A DNA stretch of 42,559 bases, taken from NCBI RefSeq assembly GCF_001647195.1, contig NZ_LVCV01000367.1, positions 1 to 42,559 on the forward strand, in the 5' to 3' direction. The notes beneath the pieces are model-generated. The model was not told the origin of the DNA. It ran no database searches and was given only the letters and a program-made list of their open reading frames with translations. Each line of letters starts with the position of its first letter. The stretch's first letter is position 1. Both the position numbers and the translations under genes were made by a program. This document shows, piece after piece, positions 30,023 to 42,559 of this stretch. The DNA comes from Rhodococcus sp. EPR-157. Its GTDB lineage: Bacteria; Actinomycetota; Actinomycetes; Mycobacteriales; Mycobacteriaceae.

Positions 30023-30586
30023 GTGGCTTCCACCAGTGATTTCAAGAACGGTCTCGTCCTCAGCATCGAGAATCAGCTGTGGACGATCATCGAGTTTCAG
30101 CACGTCAAGCCGGGCAAGGGCCCCGCATTCGTGCGCACCAAACTCAAGAACGTGCTGTCTGGCAAGGTCGTCGACAAGACGTTCAACGCCGGAGTCAAGG
30201 TCGAGACTGCCACTGTCGATCGTCGCGACATGACGTACCTCTACCACGACGGCAGCGACTTCGTCTTCATGGACGGCGACACCTACGACCAGATCTCGAT
30301 CAGCGAAGCGGTGGTCGGTGACGGCGCTCGCTTCATGCTCGAGAACATGCAGGTCCAGGTCGCCACGCATGAGGGCGTACCGCTGTACGTCGAGTTGCCG
30401 GTCACCGTCGAACTCGAGGTCAAGCACACCGATCCCGGTCTGCAGGGGGACCGTTCGACCGGCGGAACCAAGCCGGCAACGCTGGAAACAGGTGCCGAGG
30501 TGTCGGTGCCTCTGTTCATCAACACCGGCGACAAGCTGAAGATCGATTCGCGCGACGGCAACTACCTCGGGCGTGTGAACTCCTAA
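30023..30586 (+). CDS. efp: Elongation factor P
   Basis: Binds ribosomes stalled on consecutive prolines and promotes peptide-bond formation. The 187-residue protein has the three-domain EF-P layout: KOW-like domain I, OB domains II and III, ending [14 protein letters not shown]. The tip of the domain I loop reads [10 protein letters not shown] with Lys32. This PGKGP palindrome marks the EF-P subgroup that I recall as working with an unmodified lysine in actinobacteria, so no EpmA/EpmB-type genes would be needed. GTG start with GAGGAGACG about 12 bases upstream. nusB begins two bases after its stop. Three proteins in this same window carry PPPP runs and are likely clients. Confidence 0.97.
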   Translation: MASTSDFKNGLVLSIENQLWTIIEFQHVKPGKGPAFVRTKLKNVLSGKVVDKTFNAGVKVETATVDRRDMTYLYHDGSDFVFMDGDTYDQISISEAVVGDGARFMLENMQVQVATHEGVPLYVELPVTVELEVKHTDPGLQGDRSTGGTKPATLETGAEVSVPLFINTGDKLKIDSRDGNYLGRVNS

Positions 30587-30587
30587 G

Positions 30588-31121
30588 GTGTCGTCGAAGA
30601 ATTCGTCGAAGAAGAGTTCGGCCCGCAGCGAGAACGAGCCGGTCAAGAAGCTCGGTGCGCGTCACAAGGCACGCAAGCGGGCCGTGGACTTCCTGTTCGA
30701 GGCCGAAGCTCGTGATGCCGATCCGGTGCGTCTGGCGAAGGAGCGCATCGAGCTGGCCCGCGCCGACGATTCGATCGCGCCGGTCAGCGAGTACACGGAG
30801 ACTCTCGTGGGCGGCGTCGCGGAGAACCTCGACCGTCTCGACAGTGTAATTTCGGACCACCTCAACGATTGGACGTTGAACCGTCTGCCTGCGGTCGACC
30901 GAGCTATCCTGCGCGTTGCGGTGTGGGAACTGTTTCACGCGACCGACGTTCCACCGGTCGTTGCGGTCGACGAGGCCGTCGAGCTTGCGAAACAGTTGTC
31001 CACCGACGATTCGCCGTCCTTCGTGAACGGCGTGCTCGGCCAGATCGTGCTGGTGGCCCCGCAGGTCCGGGCAGCTGCTGCCGCTGTGTCCTCGCGCAGC
31101 GACGAAGCCGGCGACAAGTAA
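30588..31121 (+). CDS. nusB: Transcription antitermination protein NusB
   Basis: Works with NusE (S10), NusA and NusG to keep RNA polymerase transcribing rRNA operons. The 177-residue protein shows the NusB helical core: [16 protein letters not shown], the [32 protein letters not shown] signature (given here in part as [18 protein letters not shown]), and [19 protein letters not shown] with SFVNGVLG. A Ser/Lys-rich N-terminal tail (about 20 residues) and an Ala-rich C-terminal tail are extra. The GTG start is two bases after the efp stop, so translation is likely coupled. A hairpin follows 11 bases after the stop. Confidence 0.95.
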   Translation: MSSKNSSKKSSARSENEPVKKLGARHKARKRAVDFLFEAEARDADPVRLAKERIELARADDSIAPVSEYTETLVGGVAENLDRLDSVISDHLNDWTLNRLPAVDRAILRVAVWELFHATDVPPVVAVDEAVELAKQLSTDDSPSFVNGVLGQIVLVAPQVRAAAAAVSSRSDEAGDK

Positions 31122-31132
31122 TTCGGCTCACG

Positions 31133-31167
31133 CGACGCTCCCTGAATAACAGGTTCGGGGAGCGTCG
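31133..31167 (+). terminator. Hairpin after nusB
   Basis: CGACGCTCCC (31133-31142) and GGGAGCGTCG (31158-31167) form a perfect 10-base-pair GC-rich stem with a 15-base loop, followed by TTG rather than a T-run. It separates the pepQ-efp-nusB group from the pyr operon, whose promoter must lie just downstream. Confidence 0.7.
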
Positions 31168-31171
31168 TTGC

Positions 31172-31177
31172 TAGGCT
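31172..31177 (+). promoter_or_regulatory. Candidate -10 element of the pyr operon
   Basis: TAGGCT fits TANNNT and lies just after the nusB hairpin. Transcription would begin near 31184, leaving a leader of roughly 54 bases that contains the whole PyrR-binding element. No good -35 hexamer is seen at the matching distance, since that stretch falls inside the hairpin loop. Confidence 0.4.
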
Positions 31178-31193
31178 GGTGCACTGTCAGACA

Positions 31194-32759
<1,566 letters not shown>

Positions 32760-32760
<1 letters not shown>

Positions 32761-34061
32761 TGAGCGTGCTGCTCAAGGGCGTCCTCGTTTACGGCGAAGA
32801 ACCCGCGACCGACGTATTGATCGACGACGGCCAGATTGCTTCGATCGGACCCGATCTCGACCCCGGCGACGCAGAGGTCGTCGAGGGTCACGGTCAGATT
32901 CTGCTCCCCGGTTTCGTCGACCTACACACACACTTGCGTGAGCCCGGCCGCGAGGACACCGAGACCATCGAGACCGGTTCCGCCGCTGCCGCGCTCGGCG
33001 GCTACACCGCGGTGTTCGCCATGGCCAACACCTCGCCGGTTGCCGACTCGGTCGTCATCACCGACCACGTGTGGCGACGGGGGCAGGAGGTCGGCCTGGT
33101 CGACGTGCACCCGGTCGGCGCGATCACCGTCGGCCTCGGCGGCAAGCAGCTCGCCGAGATGGCAACGATGGCTGCCGGAGTCGGCAAGGTGCGGATGTTC
33201 TCCGATGACGGCAAGTGTGTCGACGACCCGTTGATCATGCGGCGAGCTCTCGAATACTCGAGCTCGCTGGGCGTGCTCATTGCGCAACACGCCGAGGAAC
33301 CACGACTCACGGTCGGCGCGATCGCGCACGAAGGGCCGACGGCTGCTCGGCTCGGCCTCGCCGGATGGCCGAGGGCGGCCGAGGAGTCGATCGTCGCCCG
33401 CGACGCCCTGCTTGCGCGCGACGCCGGAGCCTCCGTGCACATCTGCCACGCCTCGACAGCCGGCACCGTCGAGCTGCTGAAGTGGGCTCGCGGACAAGGC
33501 ATTTCGATCACTGCAGAGGTAACGCCGCATCACCTGCTACTCGACGATTCGAGGCTCGAGACATACGACGCGATCAACAAGGTCAACCCGCCGCTGCGCG
33601 AGGCATCGGACGTCGAAGCGTTGCGGCGCGGCCTGGCGGACGGCACGGTCGACTGCGTCGCGACGGATCACGCTCCGCACGCCGAGCAGGACAAGTGCTG
33701 TGAATTCGCGCAGGCCAAGCCAGGCATGCTCGGATTGGAGACAGCACTGGCGATCGTCGCACAGACGATGGTGGAACCGGGACTGCTGGATTGGCGCGGG
33801 GTTGCGCGCGTGATGAGTGAGCGCCCGGCGCAGATCGTCGGGTTGGCTGATCAGGGCAGGCCCATCGAGGTAGGGGAGACCGCGAACCTCGTCCTCGTCG
33901 ATCCGAGCGCATCGTGGACGGTCGTCGGCAAGAGCCTCGCGAGTATCTCCGACAACACCCCGTTCGAGTCGATGACGTTCTCGGCGAAGGTGACCACGAC
34001 ACTCCTGCGCGGACGAATCACCGCTCGCGACGGCGTGACGCGGTCCAAGGTCGGTGATTGA
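32760..34061 (+). CDS. pyrC: Dihydroorotase
   Basis: Cyclises carbamoyl aspartate to dihydroorotate; a zinc amidohydrolase of 433 residues. Metal ligands are visible in [10 protein letters not shown] (His56, His58), the ICHAS and TPHHL stretches, and the late Asp in [20 protein letters not shown] and the [21 protein letters not shown] block match M. tuberculosis PyrC closely. I prefer the ATG at 32760, giving MSVLLKG as in the mycobacterial protein, over a GTG one codon earlier; it overlaps the pyrB stop by one base. The next gene encodes a small membrane protein rather than another pathway enzyme. Confidence 0.97.
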
Positions 34062-34063
34062 GA

Positions 34064-34576
34064 ATGGACAGGGTTCTCATCGTCATCGGCTTCATCGTCT
34101 TCTGGATCGCCATGATCGGCCTCATCTTCTGGGGTTGGCGCGGGCGCCAGAAGCGTCAGGCCGAATCCATCGGATCCTTCCCTGAGGTACCCGCGGACCT
34201 CGGCGAGACGCTGATCGAGGCGTCGACCGGGCTGTACGTCGGAAGCACCATCGCGCCGAGCTGGCAGGACCGAATTGCCGTCGGCGACATCGGACACCGC
34301 GCGACCGCGGAACTGTCGCGGCACACCGAAGGCATTCTGCTCACGCGCACCGGCGAGTCCACTATCTGGATTCCGCAGAAATCGGTGCGCGCGATCCGAA
34401 CCGAGCGAGGGCTGGCAGGCAAAGTCATGAGCAAGGACGGACTGCTCGTGATCCGTTGGGTTCTCCCGACCGGAACCGAGATCGACACAGGATTCCGAGC
34501 TGATGACAAGCTCGTCTACCCCGAGTGGGTTGACCCGGACACACATACGAACGATACGAAGGAGACAACCGCGTGA
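34064..34576 (+). CDS. Single-pass membrane protein in the pyr operon (Rv1382-like, PH-like domain)
   Basis: A 170-residue protein with one N-terminal transmembrane helix (about 4-25, LIVIGFIVFWIAMIGLIFWG) and a basic stop-transfer run (RGRQKRQ), then a soluble beta-rich domain probably facing the cytoplasm. The segment LTRTGESTIWIPQKSVRAIRTERGLAGKVM is reminiscent of PH-like domains. M. tuberculosis has a similar gene, Rv1382, in exactly the same place between pyrC and carA, so the arrangement is conserved. The function is unknown; it could tether or regulate the pathway, or simply share transcription. ATG at 34064 gives MDRVLIV; a TTG at 34058 overlapping the pyrC stop is an alternative. 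The stop overlaps carA by four bases. Confidence 0.85.
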   Translation: MDRVLIVIGFIVFWIAMIGLIFWGWRGRQKRQAESIGSFPEVPADLGETLIEASTGLYVGSTIAPSWQDRIAVGDIGHRATAELSRHTEGILLTRTGESTIWIPQKSVRAIRTERGLAGKVMSKDGLLVIRWVLPTGTEIDTGFRADDKLVYPEWVDPDTHTNDTKETTA

Positions 34577-35705
34577 GCAGCGCAGTTCTTGTTCTGGAGG
34601 ACGGCCGGATATTTCGCGGCACCACCTTCGGAGCCCAGGGCCGGACGCTCGGAGAAGCCGTGTTCTGCACCGGGATGACCGGTTACCAGGAGACACTCAC
34701 CGACCCCAGCTACCACCGACAGATCGTCGTCGCCACGGCGCCGCAGATCGGCAACACCGGCTGGAATCAAGAGGACGGCGAGGCCGCCAGTGCGCAGGAT
34801 CCCAACAAGATCTGGGTTGCGGGTTACGTCGTACGCGATCCCGCGCGCCGCACGTCGAGTTGGCGAGCAACGGGATCACTGCAGGATCAGCTCGAAGCCC
34901 AGAACGTCGTCGGGATCGCCGGTATCGACACGCGCGCGCTAGTTCGACACCTCCGCAGCCGCGGCTCCATGCGTGCCGGGGTGTTCTCGGGTGACTCCCT
35001 CGGGACCGAGGGCGAGATGCTGGAACAGGTGCTCGGCCAACCGTCGATGCTCGGTGCCGATCTGGCCGGCGAGGTCACGACTTCTGTGGGCTACACCATC
35101 GAGCCGGCCGACACAGCCCGATTCACGGTCGTCGCTGTCGATCTCGGCATCAAGACGAACACCCCACGAATGTTCGCCGAGCGCGGTATCCGCGTCCATG
35201 TCGTCCCCTCCGCCACCAGCGTCGAGCAGATTCTCGCCCTGAATCCCGACGGAGTCTTCCTGTCCAATGGCCCAGGGGACCCGGCGACAGCGGATGCGAA
35301 CGTCGCGTTGACCCGCGAGGTACTGGACCGGAAGCTGCCGCTGTTCGGTATCTGTTTCGGCAACCAGATCCTCGGTCGCGCGCTCGGACGCTCGACCTAC
35401 AAGATGAAGTTCGGCCACCGAGGCATGAATATCCCGGTGATCGAACACACCACCGGACGCATTGCCATCACCGCGCAGAATCACGGATTCGCGCTCGAAG
35501 GCGAAGCCGGCGAAGAATTCGACACCGATTTCGGACGTGCACGAATCAGCCATACATGCGCGAACGACGGCACCGTCGAGGGCGTCGAACTGCTCGACGG
35601 CCGTGCCTTCTCGGTTCAGTACCACCCCGAGGCCGCGGCGGGTCCACACGACGCCGCGTATCTCTTCGATCGGTTCACATCAGTGCTCGAGGGAGTTGAC
35701 AAGTA

Positions 35706-35706
<1 letters not shown>
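34573..35706 (+). CDS. carA: Carbamoyl-phosphate synthase small subunit (glutaminase)
   Basis: Releases ammonia from glutamine and passes it to CarB. The 377-residue protein starts [18 protein letters not shown] and has the N-terminal CarA domain with [14 protein letters not shown]. The class I amidotransferase follows, with catalytic Cys261 in [11 protein letters not shown] and the His-Glu pair in [15 protein letters not shown] at 34573 overlaps the previous stop and has GAAGGAG nine bases upstream, a stronger ribosome-binding site than most in the operon. Carbamoyl phosphate also feeds arginine synthesis, so a stronger independent initiation site would make sense. The stop shares a base with the carB ATG. 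Confidence 0.98.
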
Positions 35707-39043
<3,337 letters not shown>

Positions 39044-39047
<4 letters not shown>

Positions 39048-39868
39048 GTGCGCAGGGATGGCTGGATCGGCTCCGCGCGGCGACGTCCGCTCGAGGGCGT
39101 CTGTGTGTGGGGATCGATCCGCATCCTGCGTTGCTCGAGCAGTGGGGTCTGCCGCGCGACGCCGACGGACTCGAGAAGTTCGCCGAGATCTGTGTGGAAG
39201 CGTTCGTGGGCGAAATCGCGGTGGTCAAGCCGCAGGTCGCTTTTTTCGAGGCCTACGGTAGCCCCGGGTACGCGGTGCTCGAACGGACCATCTCGGTGCT
39301 GCGCGACGCCGGAACGCTCGTGATCGCCGACGCGAAGCGCGGCGATATCGGCAGCACCATGAGCGCATACGCGCAGTCGTGGCTCGGTGCGGACTCTCCG
39401 CTGTCCTCCGACGCGGTGACGGTGTCCCCGTACCTGGGCTTCGATTCGCTGAACGAGACGTTCGCGCTCGCCGAGGCGGGCGGTAGGGGAGTGTTCGTCC
39501 TGGCCCGGACCTCCAACCCCGAGGGGGCTTCGCTGCAGCAGGCGGTCGCGACCGGGCGCACCGTAGGCCAATCGATCGTCGACGCCGGAGCTGCGGTCAA
39601 CTCTGACGGTTCGGCGACCGTCGGACTGGTGGTCGGAGCGACGCGTGATCACGGTCTGGATCTGTCGGGTTTCACCGGACCGATTCTCGCTCCCGGCCTC
39701 GGAGCGCAGGGCGCGAGCGTCGAGGATCTGGCGCAGATATTCGATGGCTCACTGAAGCTGTTGTTGCCCAATTCTTCCCGAGGTGTCCTCCGCGCCGGTC
39801 CGTCGGTCGTAGCGCTTCAGGATGCGGCCAAGAGCCTGCGGGACGAGATCGAAGCGGCTCTGCCATAG
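39044..39868 (+). CDS. pyrF: Orotidine 5'-phosphate decarboxylase (PyrF type 2)
   Basis: Decarboxylates OMP to UMP, the last step of UMP synthesis. The 274-residue protein belongs to the longer PyrF2 group: [18 protein letters not shown] at the N-terminus, the catalytic Asp-Lys cluster in [13 protein letters not shown], and [13 protein letters not shown]. The phosphate-binding end [17 protein letters not shown] is complete. ATG at 39044 overlaps the carB stop (ATGA); the open frame begins further upstream but there lies inside carB. It is the last gene of the pyr operon; dihydroorotate dehydrogenase and orotate phosphoribosyltransferase are not in the window. Confidence 0.97.
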
Positions 39869-40026
39869 ATGATCGCTGATCTTCGCCCGGCTACGGGGGC
39901 GGGTTAGCGGTCGGGCCGATGCGTCGGTACCGTCGCTGTAGTTGCTGGTAGCCGCTGGTCTTTCAGCAGCGACGTGCACCACAGCCGATGAGTGCATTGT
40001 TCACCGACGAACGATACGGAGGAAAC

Positions 40027-40347
40027 GTGGCGCTTCCCCAGTTGACCCCAGAGCAGCGTGCTGCCGCTCTCGAGAAGGCAGCTGCTGCCCGCAAGGTCAG
40101 GGCCGAGCTCAAGGAGCGCCTCAAACGAGGCGGCACTGATCTCAAGCAGGTGCTCGCGGACGCCGAGACCGATGAGATCATCGGCAAGATGAAGGTGTCG
40201 GCGTTGCTGGAGGCACTGCCCAAGGTCGGCAAGGTCAAGGCCCAGGAGCTGATGACGGAGCTGGAAATCGCGTCGTCTCGGCGTCTGCGCGGCCTCGGCG
40301 ATCGTCAACGCAAAGCTCTGTTGACCAAATTCGATTTCGAAGCTTGA
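40027..40347 (+). CDS. mihF: Integration host factor, actinobacterial type (mIHF)
   Basis: A small nucleoid-associated DNA-binding protein, 106 residues, required for growth and phage L5 integration in mycobacteria. The protein starts VALPQLTPEQRAAALEKAAAAR and has the helix-rich core KERLKRGGTDLKQVL, KMKVSALLEALPKVGKVKAQ and RRLRGLGDRQRKALL, nearly the same as M. tuberculosis mIHF. The GTG at 40027 is preceded by GGAGGAAAC; an ATG 13 codons earlier would add residues absent from homologues. It is unrelated in sequence to E. coli IHF despite the name. A 158-base gap separates it from pyrF, with room for its own promoter, though I see no clear hexamers. gmk follows one base after its stop. Confidence 0.96.
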   Translation: MALPQLTPEQRAAALEKAAAARKVRAELKERLKRGGTDLKQVLADAETDEIIGKMKVSALLEALPKVGKVKAQELMTELEIASSRRLRGLGDRQRKALLTKFDFEA

Positions 40348-40348
40348 G

Positions 40349-40942
40349 ATGACACACGACTCGTCACCACACGGGAGGGGCCGGCTGATCGTATTGGCAG
40401 GTCCGTCCGGTGTCGGCAAATCCAGCGTCGTTCGAGTCCTTCGGCGGGTGCTGCCCGAACTGTGGTTCAGCGTGTCCGTCACCACGCGGGCGCCGCGGCC
40501 CGGTGAGGTCGACGGTGAGGACTACCACTTCGTCACCCCGGAGGAGTTCGACCGGATGATCGAGGCGGACGAATTGTTGGAGTGGGCGAGTGTGCACAGC
40601 GGTCTGCACCGTTCCGGCACCCCGGCTGCTCCCGTCGAGCAAGCTTTGAACGAGGGCAAGCCCGTTCTGCTCGAGCTCGATCTTGCCGGTGCGCGGGCGG
40701 TTCGCATCTCCAAGCCCGAGGCGACTCTCGTGTTCATGGCGCCGCCGACGTGGGACGATTTGGTGCACCGATTGACCTCACGGGCTACTGAGGAAGGTGC
40801 CGCGACCGAGCGCAGACTCGAGACCGCAAAGGTCGAGTTGGCAGCGCAGGAGGAGTTCGACACGGTCATTGTCAATACCGATGTCGACCATTCGTGCGAA
40901 GAGTTGGTATCCTTGTTGGTCGGTAGGTCGTCGGTCGGTTGA
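40349..40942 (+). CDS. gmk: Guanylate kinase
   Basis: Phosphorylates GMP to GDP with ATP. The 197-residue protein has Walker A GPSGVGKS (18-25), the GMP-binding [22 protein letters not shown] block, and the lid and Arg-containing region [21 protein letters not shown]. The residue after YHFV is typical (TPEEFDRM). It follows mihF after one base and precedes rpoZ, an arrangement conserved from mycobacteria to streptomycetes. The ATG start gives a nine-residue polar tail before the fold. Confidence 0.97.
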   Translation: MTHDSSPHGRGRLIVLAGPSGVGKSSVVRVLRRVLPELWFSVSVTTRAPRPGEVDGEDYHFVTPEEFDRMIEADELLEWASVHSGLHRSGTPAAPVEQALNEGKPVLLELDLAGARAVRISKPEATLVFMAPPTWDDLVHRLTSRATEEGAATERRLETAKVELAAQEEFDTVIVNTDVDHSCEELVSLLVGRSSVG

Positions 40943-40969
40943 CACCGGCTTTCGTGACGTCCCGAATAG
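40939..40969 (+). promoter_or_regulatory. Candidate rpoZ promoter
   Basis: TTGACA (40939-40944) spans the gmk stop codon and GAATAG (40964-40969) lies 19 bases further. These could form a promoter for rpoZ and coaBC with a leader of about 45 bases. The spacer is long and the -10 imperfect, so this is a tentative call. Confidence 0.33.
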
Positions 40970-41021
40970 TCGCCGAACAGCGTTTTCGCAGCACCAACGA
41001 TGCAATTTCAGGAGATCAACA

Positions 41022-41327
41022 GTGAGCAGCACTTCAGTGGCCGGTTCCGACTTCGACGCGCACAGCGCACTCCCGGCTTACGACACGCCGCTCGGTATCA
41101 CCAACCCACCGATCGACGAGCTCCTCGCTCGGACGTCGTCGAAGTACGCGCTGGTGATTTACGCAGCCAAGCGTGCGCGCCAGATCAACGACTACTACAA
41201 CCAGCTCGGTGACGGCATCCTCGAGTACGTCGGCCCGCTCGTCGAGCCCGGCCTCCAGGAGAAGCCGCTGTCGATCGCGCTTCGCGAGATCCATGAAGAC
41301 CTGCTCGAGCACACCGAAGGCGAATGA
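41022..41327 (+). CDS. rpoZ: RNA polymerase omega subunit
   Basis: Small subunit that helps fold and assemble the beta-prime subunit. The 101-residue protein shows [35 protein letters not shown], given here as the family core from [13 protein letters not shown] to [10 protein letters not shown], plus the actinobacterial [19 protein letters not shown] tail. The start is GTG at 41022, with AGGAGA about eight bases upstream; the open frame begins earlier but is then inside gmk. coaBC follows 22 bases after the stop. Confidence 0.95.
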   Translation: MSSTSVAGSDFDAHSALPAYDTPLGITNPPIDELLARTSSKYALVIYAAKRARQINDYYNQLGDGILEYVGPLVEPGLQEKPLSIALREIHEDLLEHTEGE

Positions 41328-41349
41328 GAATCGGTAAGGACTAGAGCCG

Positions 41350-42559
41350 TTGCGCGTAGTCGTCGGAGTGGGCGGCGGTATTGCCGCCTACAAGAGTTGT
41401 TCCCTCATTCGTAGCTTCACCGAGAACGGTCACCACGTTCGCGTCATCCCCACCCAATCCGCATTGGAATTCGTGGGGAAGGCAACCTTCGAGGCGCTGT
41501 CCGGAAGCCCGGTACACACGGACGTTTTCTCCGATGTGCCCGAGGTGCCGCACGTCCGTCTAGGCAAGGAAGCTGACCTCCTCGTCGTTGCCCCTGCCAC
41601 TGCGGACCTGATGGCTCGCCTTGCTGGTGGTCGAGCAGACGACTTGCTCGCGGCCACCCTGCTCACTGCGCGGTGCCCGGTGCTGCTCGCTCCGGCGATG
41701 CACACCGAAATGTGGGAGCACCCCGCGACAGTCGCCAACGTCGAGACACTGCGCAGCCGCGGTGTCACGGTGCTCGAGCCTGCATCGGGTCGGTTGACGG
41801 GCCGCGACACCGGAGCCGGTCGTTTGCCGGAGCCCGACGAGATCTTCGGTCTCTCGATGCTGCTCGCGGAGCGCGCCGATGCGTTGCCTCGGGATCTGGT
41901 CGGGCGCAAGCTCGTGATCACCGCAGGTGGAACCCGCGAACCCCTCGATCCCGTTCGGTTTCTCGGCAACAGAAGTTCGGGAAAGCAGGGGTATGCGCTC
42001 GCTCGTGTCGCGGCGCAGCGCGGCGCCGACGTGACCTTGATTGCCGGCTTCACCACCGAGCTGGCCGATCCAGCAGCCGTCGATGTCGTCCACGTGAAGA
42101 CCGCGCAGCAGATGCAGACAGCGGTTCGCAAGTACGCACCGGATGCCGATGCGATCGTCATGGCTGCTGCCGTGGCCGATTTTCGCCCGGCAACCATCGC
42201 GGGAAGCAAGATCAAGAAGGGCGCGAACGAGCCGGATTCGATTCCGCTGGTGCGCAACGACGACATCCTTGCGGGTCTCGTCGATGCGCGGACCGCCGGA
42301 GAAATCGAATCGTCGACTGTCATAGTCGGTTTCGCAGCCGAGACCGGCGACGAACACGGCGATGTGCTCACGTATGCGCGTGCGAAGCTCGCGAGGAAGG
42401 GCTGTGACCTCCTCGTGGTGAATGCAGTGGGCGACGGCAAGGCGTTCGAGGTCGACCACAACGACGGTTGGCTTCTCGGCTCCGACGGTTCCGAGTCCGC
42501 ACTGGGTGAGGGATCCAAGGCTTTGCTCGCCGGTCGTGTACTCGACGCGGTGGGCGCTG
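41350..42559 (+). CDS. coaBC: Phosphopantothenoylcysteine decarboxylase / phosphopantothenate-cysteine ligase, 5' part
   Basis: Bifunctional coenzyme A enzyme: the CoaC half (about 1-180) decarboxylates phosphopantothenoylcysteine with FMN, and the CoaB half joins 4-phosphopantothenate to cysteine. The frame stays open to the window edge, giving about 403 residues, so only the C-terminal end is missing. CoaC features are GVGGGIAAYKSCSLIR, active-site His68 in VPHVRLG, and PAMHTEMWEHP, the actinobacterial form of the PxMNxxMW motif. CoaB opens with VITAGGTREPLDPVRFLGN and RSSGKQGYALA and has NDDILAGL and GFAAET further on. The start is TTG at 41350, with AAGGA nine bases upstream; no ATG or GTG fits the family N-terminus. 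Confidence 0.95.
   Translation, partial: MRVVVGVGGGIAAYKSCSLIRSFTENGHHVRVIPTQSALEFVGKATFEALSGSPVHTDVFSDVPEVPHVRLGKEADLLVVAPATADLMARLAGGRADDLLAATLLTARCPVLLAPAMHTEMWEHPATVANVETLRSRGVTVLEPASGRLTGRDTGAGRLPEPDEIFGLSMLLAERADALPRDLVGRKLVITAGGTREPLDPVRFLGNRSSGKQGYALARVAAQRGADVTLIAGFTTELADPAAVDVVHVKTAQQMQTAVRKYAPDADAIVMAAAVADFRPATIAGSKIKKGANEPDSIPLVRNDDILAGLVDARTAGEIESSTVIVGFAAETGDEHGDVLTYARAKLARKGCDLLVVNAVGDGKAFEVDHNDGWLLGSDGSESALGEGSKALLAGRVLDAVGA

Noticed and set aside
39932-39973. GTCGCTG...CAGCGAC inverted repeat before mihF
   Set aside because: Only seven pairs with a 28-base loop; likely to arise by chance at this GC content, and no T-run or known motif accompanies it.

Overview
The window is a high-GC, gene-dense stretch of an actinobacterial chromosome. 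Gene content, gene order and many protein sequences point to Mycobacteriales, most likely Rhodococcus or a close Nocardiaceae relative. Evidence includes the mihF-gmk-rpoZ-coaBC block, the pyrR-pyrB-pyrC-(membrane protein)-carA-carB-pyrF operon, the aroE-A24 peptidase-aroC-aroK-aroB block, and frequent GTG and TTG starts. Nothing looks recently acquired: I see no transposase, integrase, phage gene, CRISPR array, tRNA or rRNA. No gap between genes exceeds about 210 bases.

Layout. 1-1674: 3' part of hisS plus a small membrane protein of unknown role. 1679-4244: a DUF3237-type protein, a radical SAM protein of the Rv2578c type preceded by a LexA-box-like site, and a membrane-anchored zinc metallopeptidase. 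4419-6215: aspS, ending in a strong hairpin. 6292-9245 (minus strand): three membrane proteins with proline/glycine/tyrosine-rich N-termini, two built on DNA tandem repeats. 9450-16544: a three-gene set combining two transglutaminase-like peptidase domains, a DUF2126 amidoligase-like domain and a circularly permuted ATP-grasp/alpha-E protein. This is a predicted peptide-ligating and peptide-cleaving system without a known product, and the best candidate here for undescribed biology. 16668-19234: a phosphotransferase-fold protein coupled to rarA. 19299-23853: alaS, ruvX (yqgF) and mltG. 23857-28066: the shikimate genes aroE, aroC, aroK and aroB, with a prepilin-peptidase-like gene inside. 28124-31121: a small membrane protein on the minus strand, then pepQ, efp and nusB. 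31238-39868: the pyrimidine operon. 40027-42559: mihF, gmk, rpoZ and the start of coaBC, cut by the window edge.

How the genes work together. The pyr operon encodes the PyrR regulator and the enzymes from carbamoyl phosphate to dihydroorotate, plus OMP decarboxylase. PyrD and PyrE are not in the window. Its leader carries a textbook PyrR-binding RNA loop whose lower stem includes the Shine-Dalgarno sequence of pyrR, pointing to translational repression by PyrR-UMP. The aro block makes chorismate precursors, but the dehydroquinate dehydratase that often follows aroB in mycobacteria is absent. EF-P (PGKGP loop) may help translate the polyproline-rich membrane proteins encoded 21-24 kb away.

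Function calls rest on motif recognition and recalled family knowledge; no database search was run. Start codons were chosen from Shine-Dalgarno sequences, stop/start overlaps and remembered homologues.
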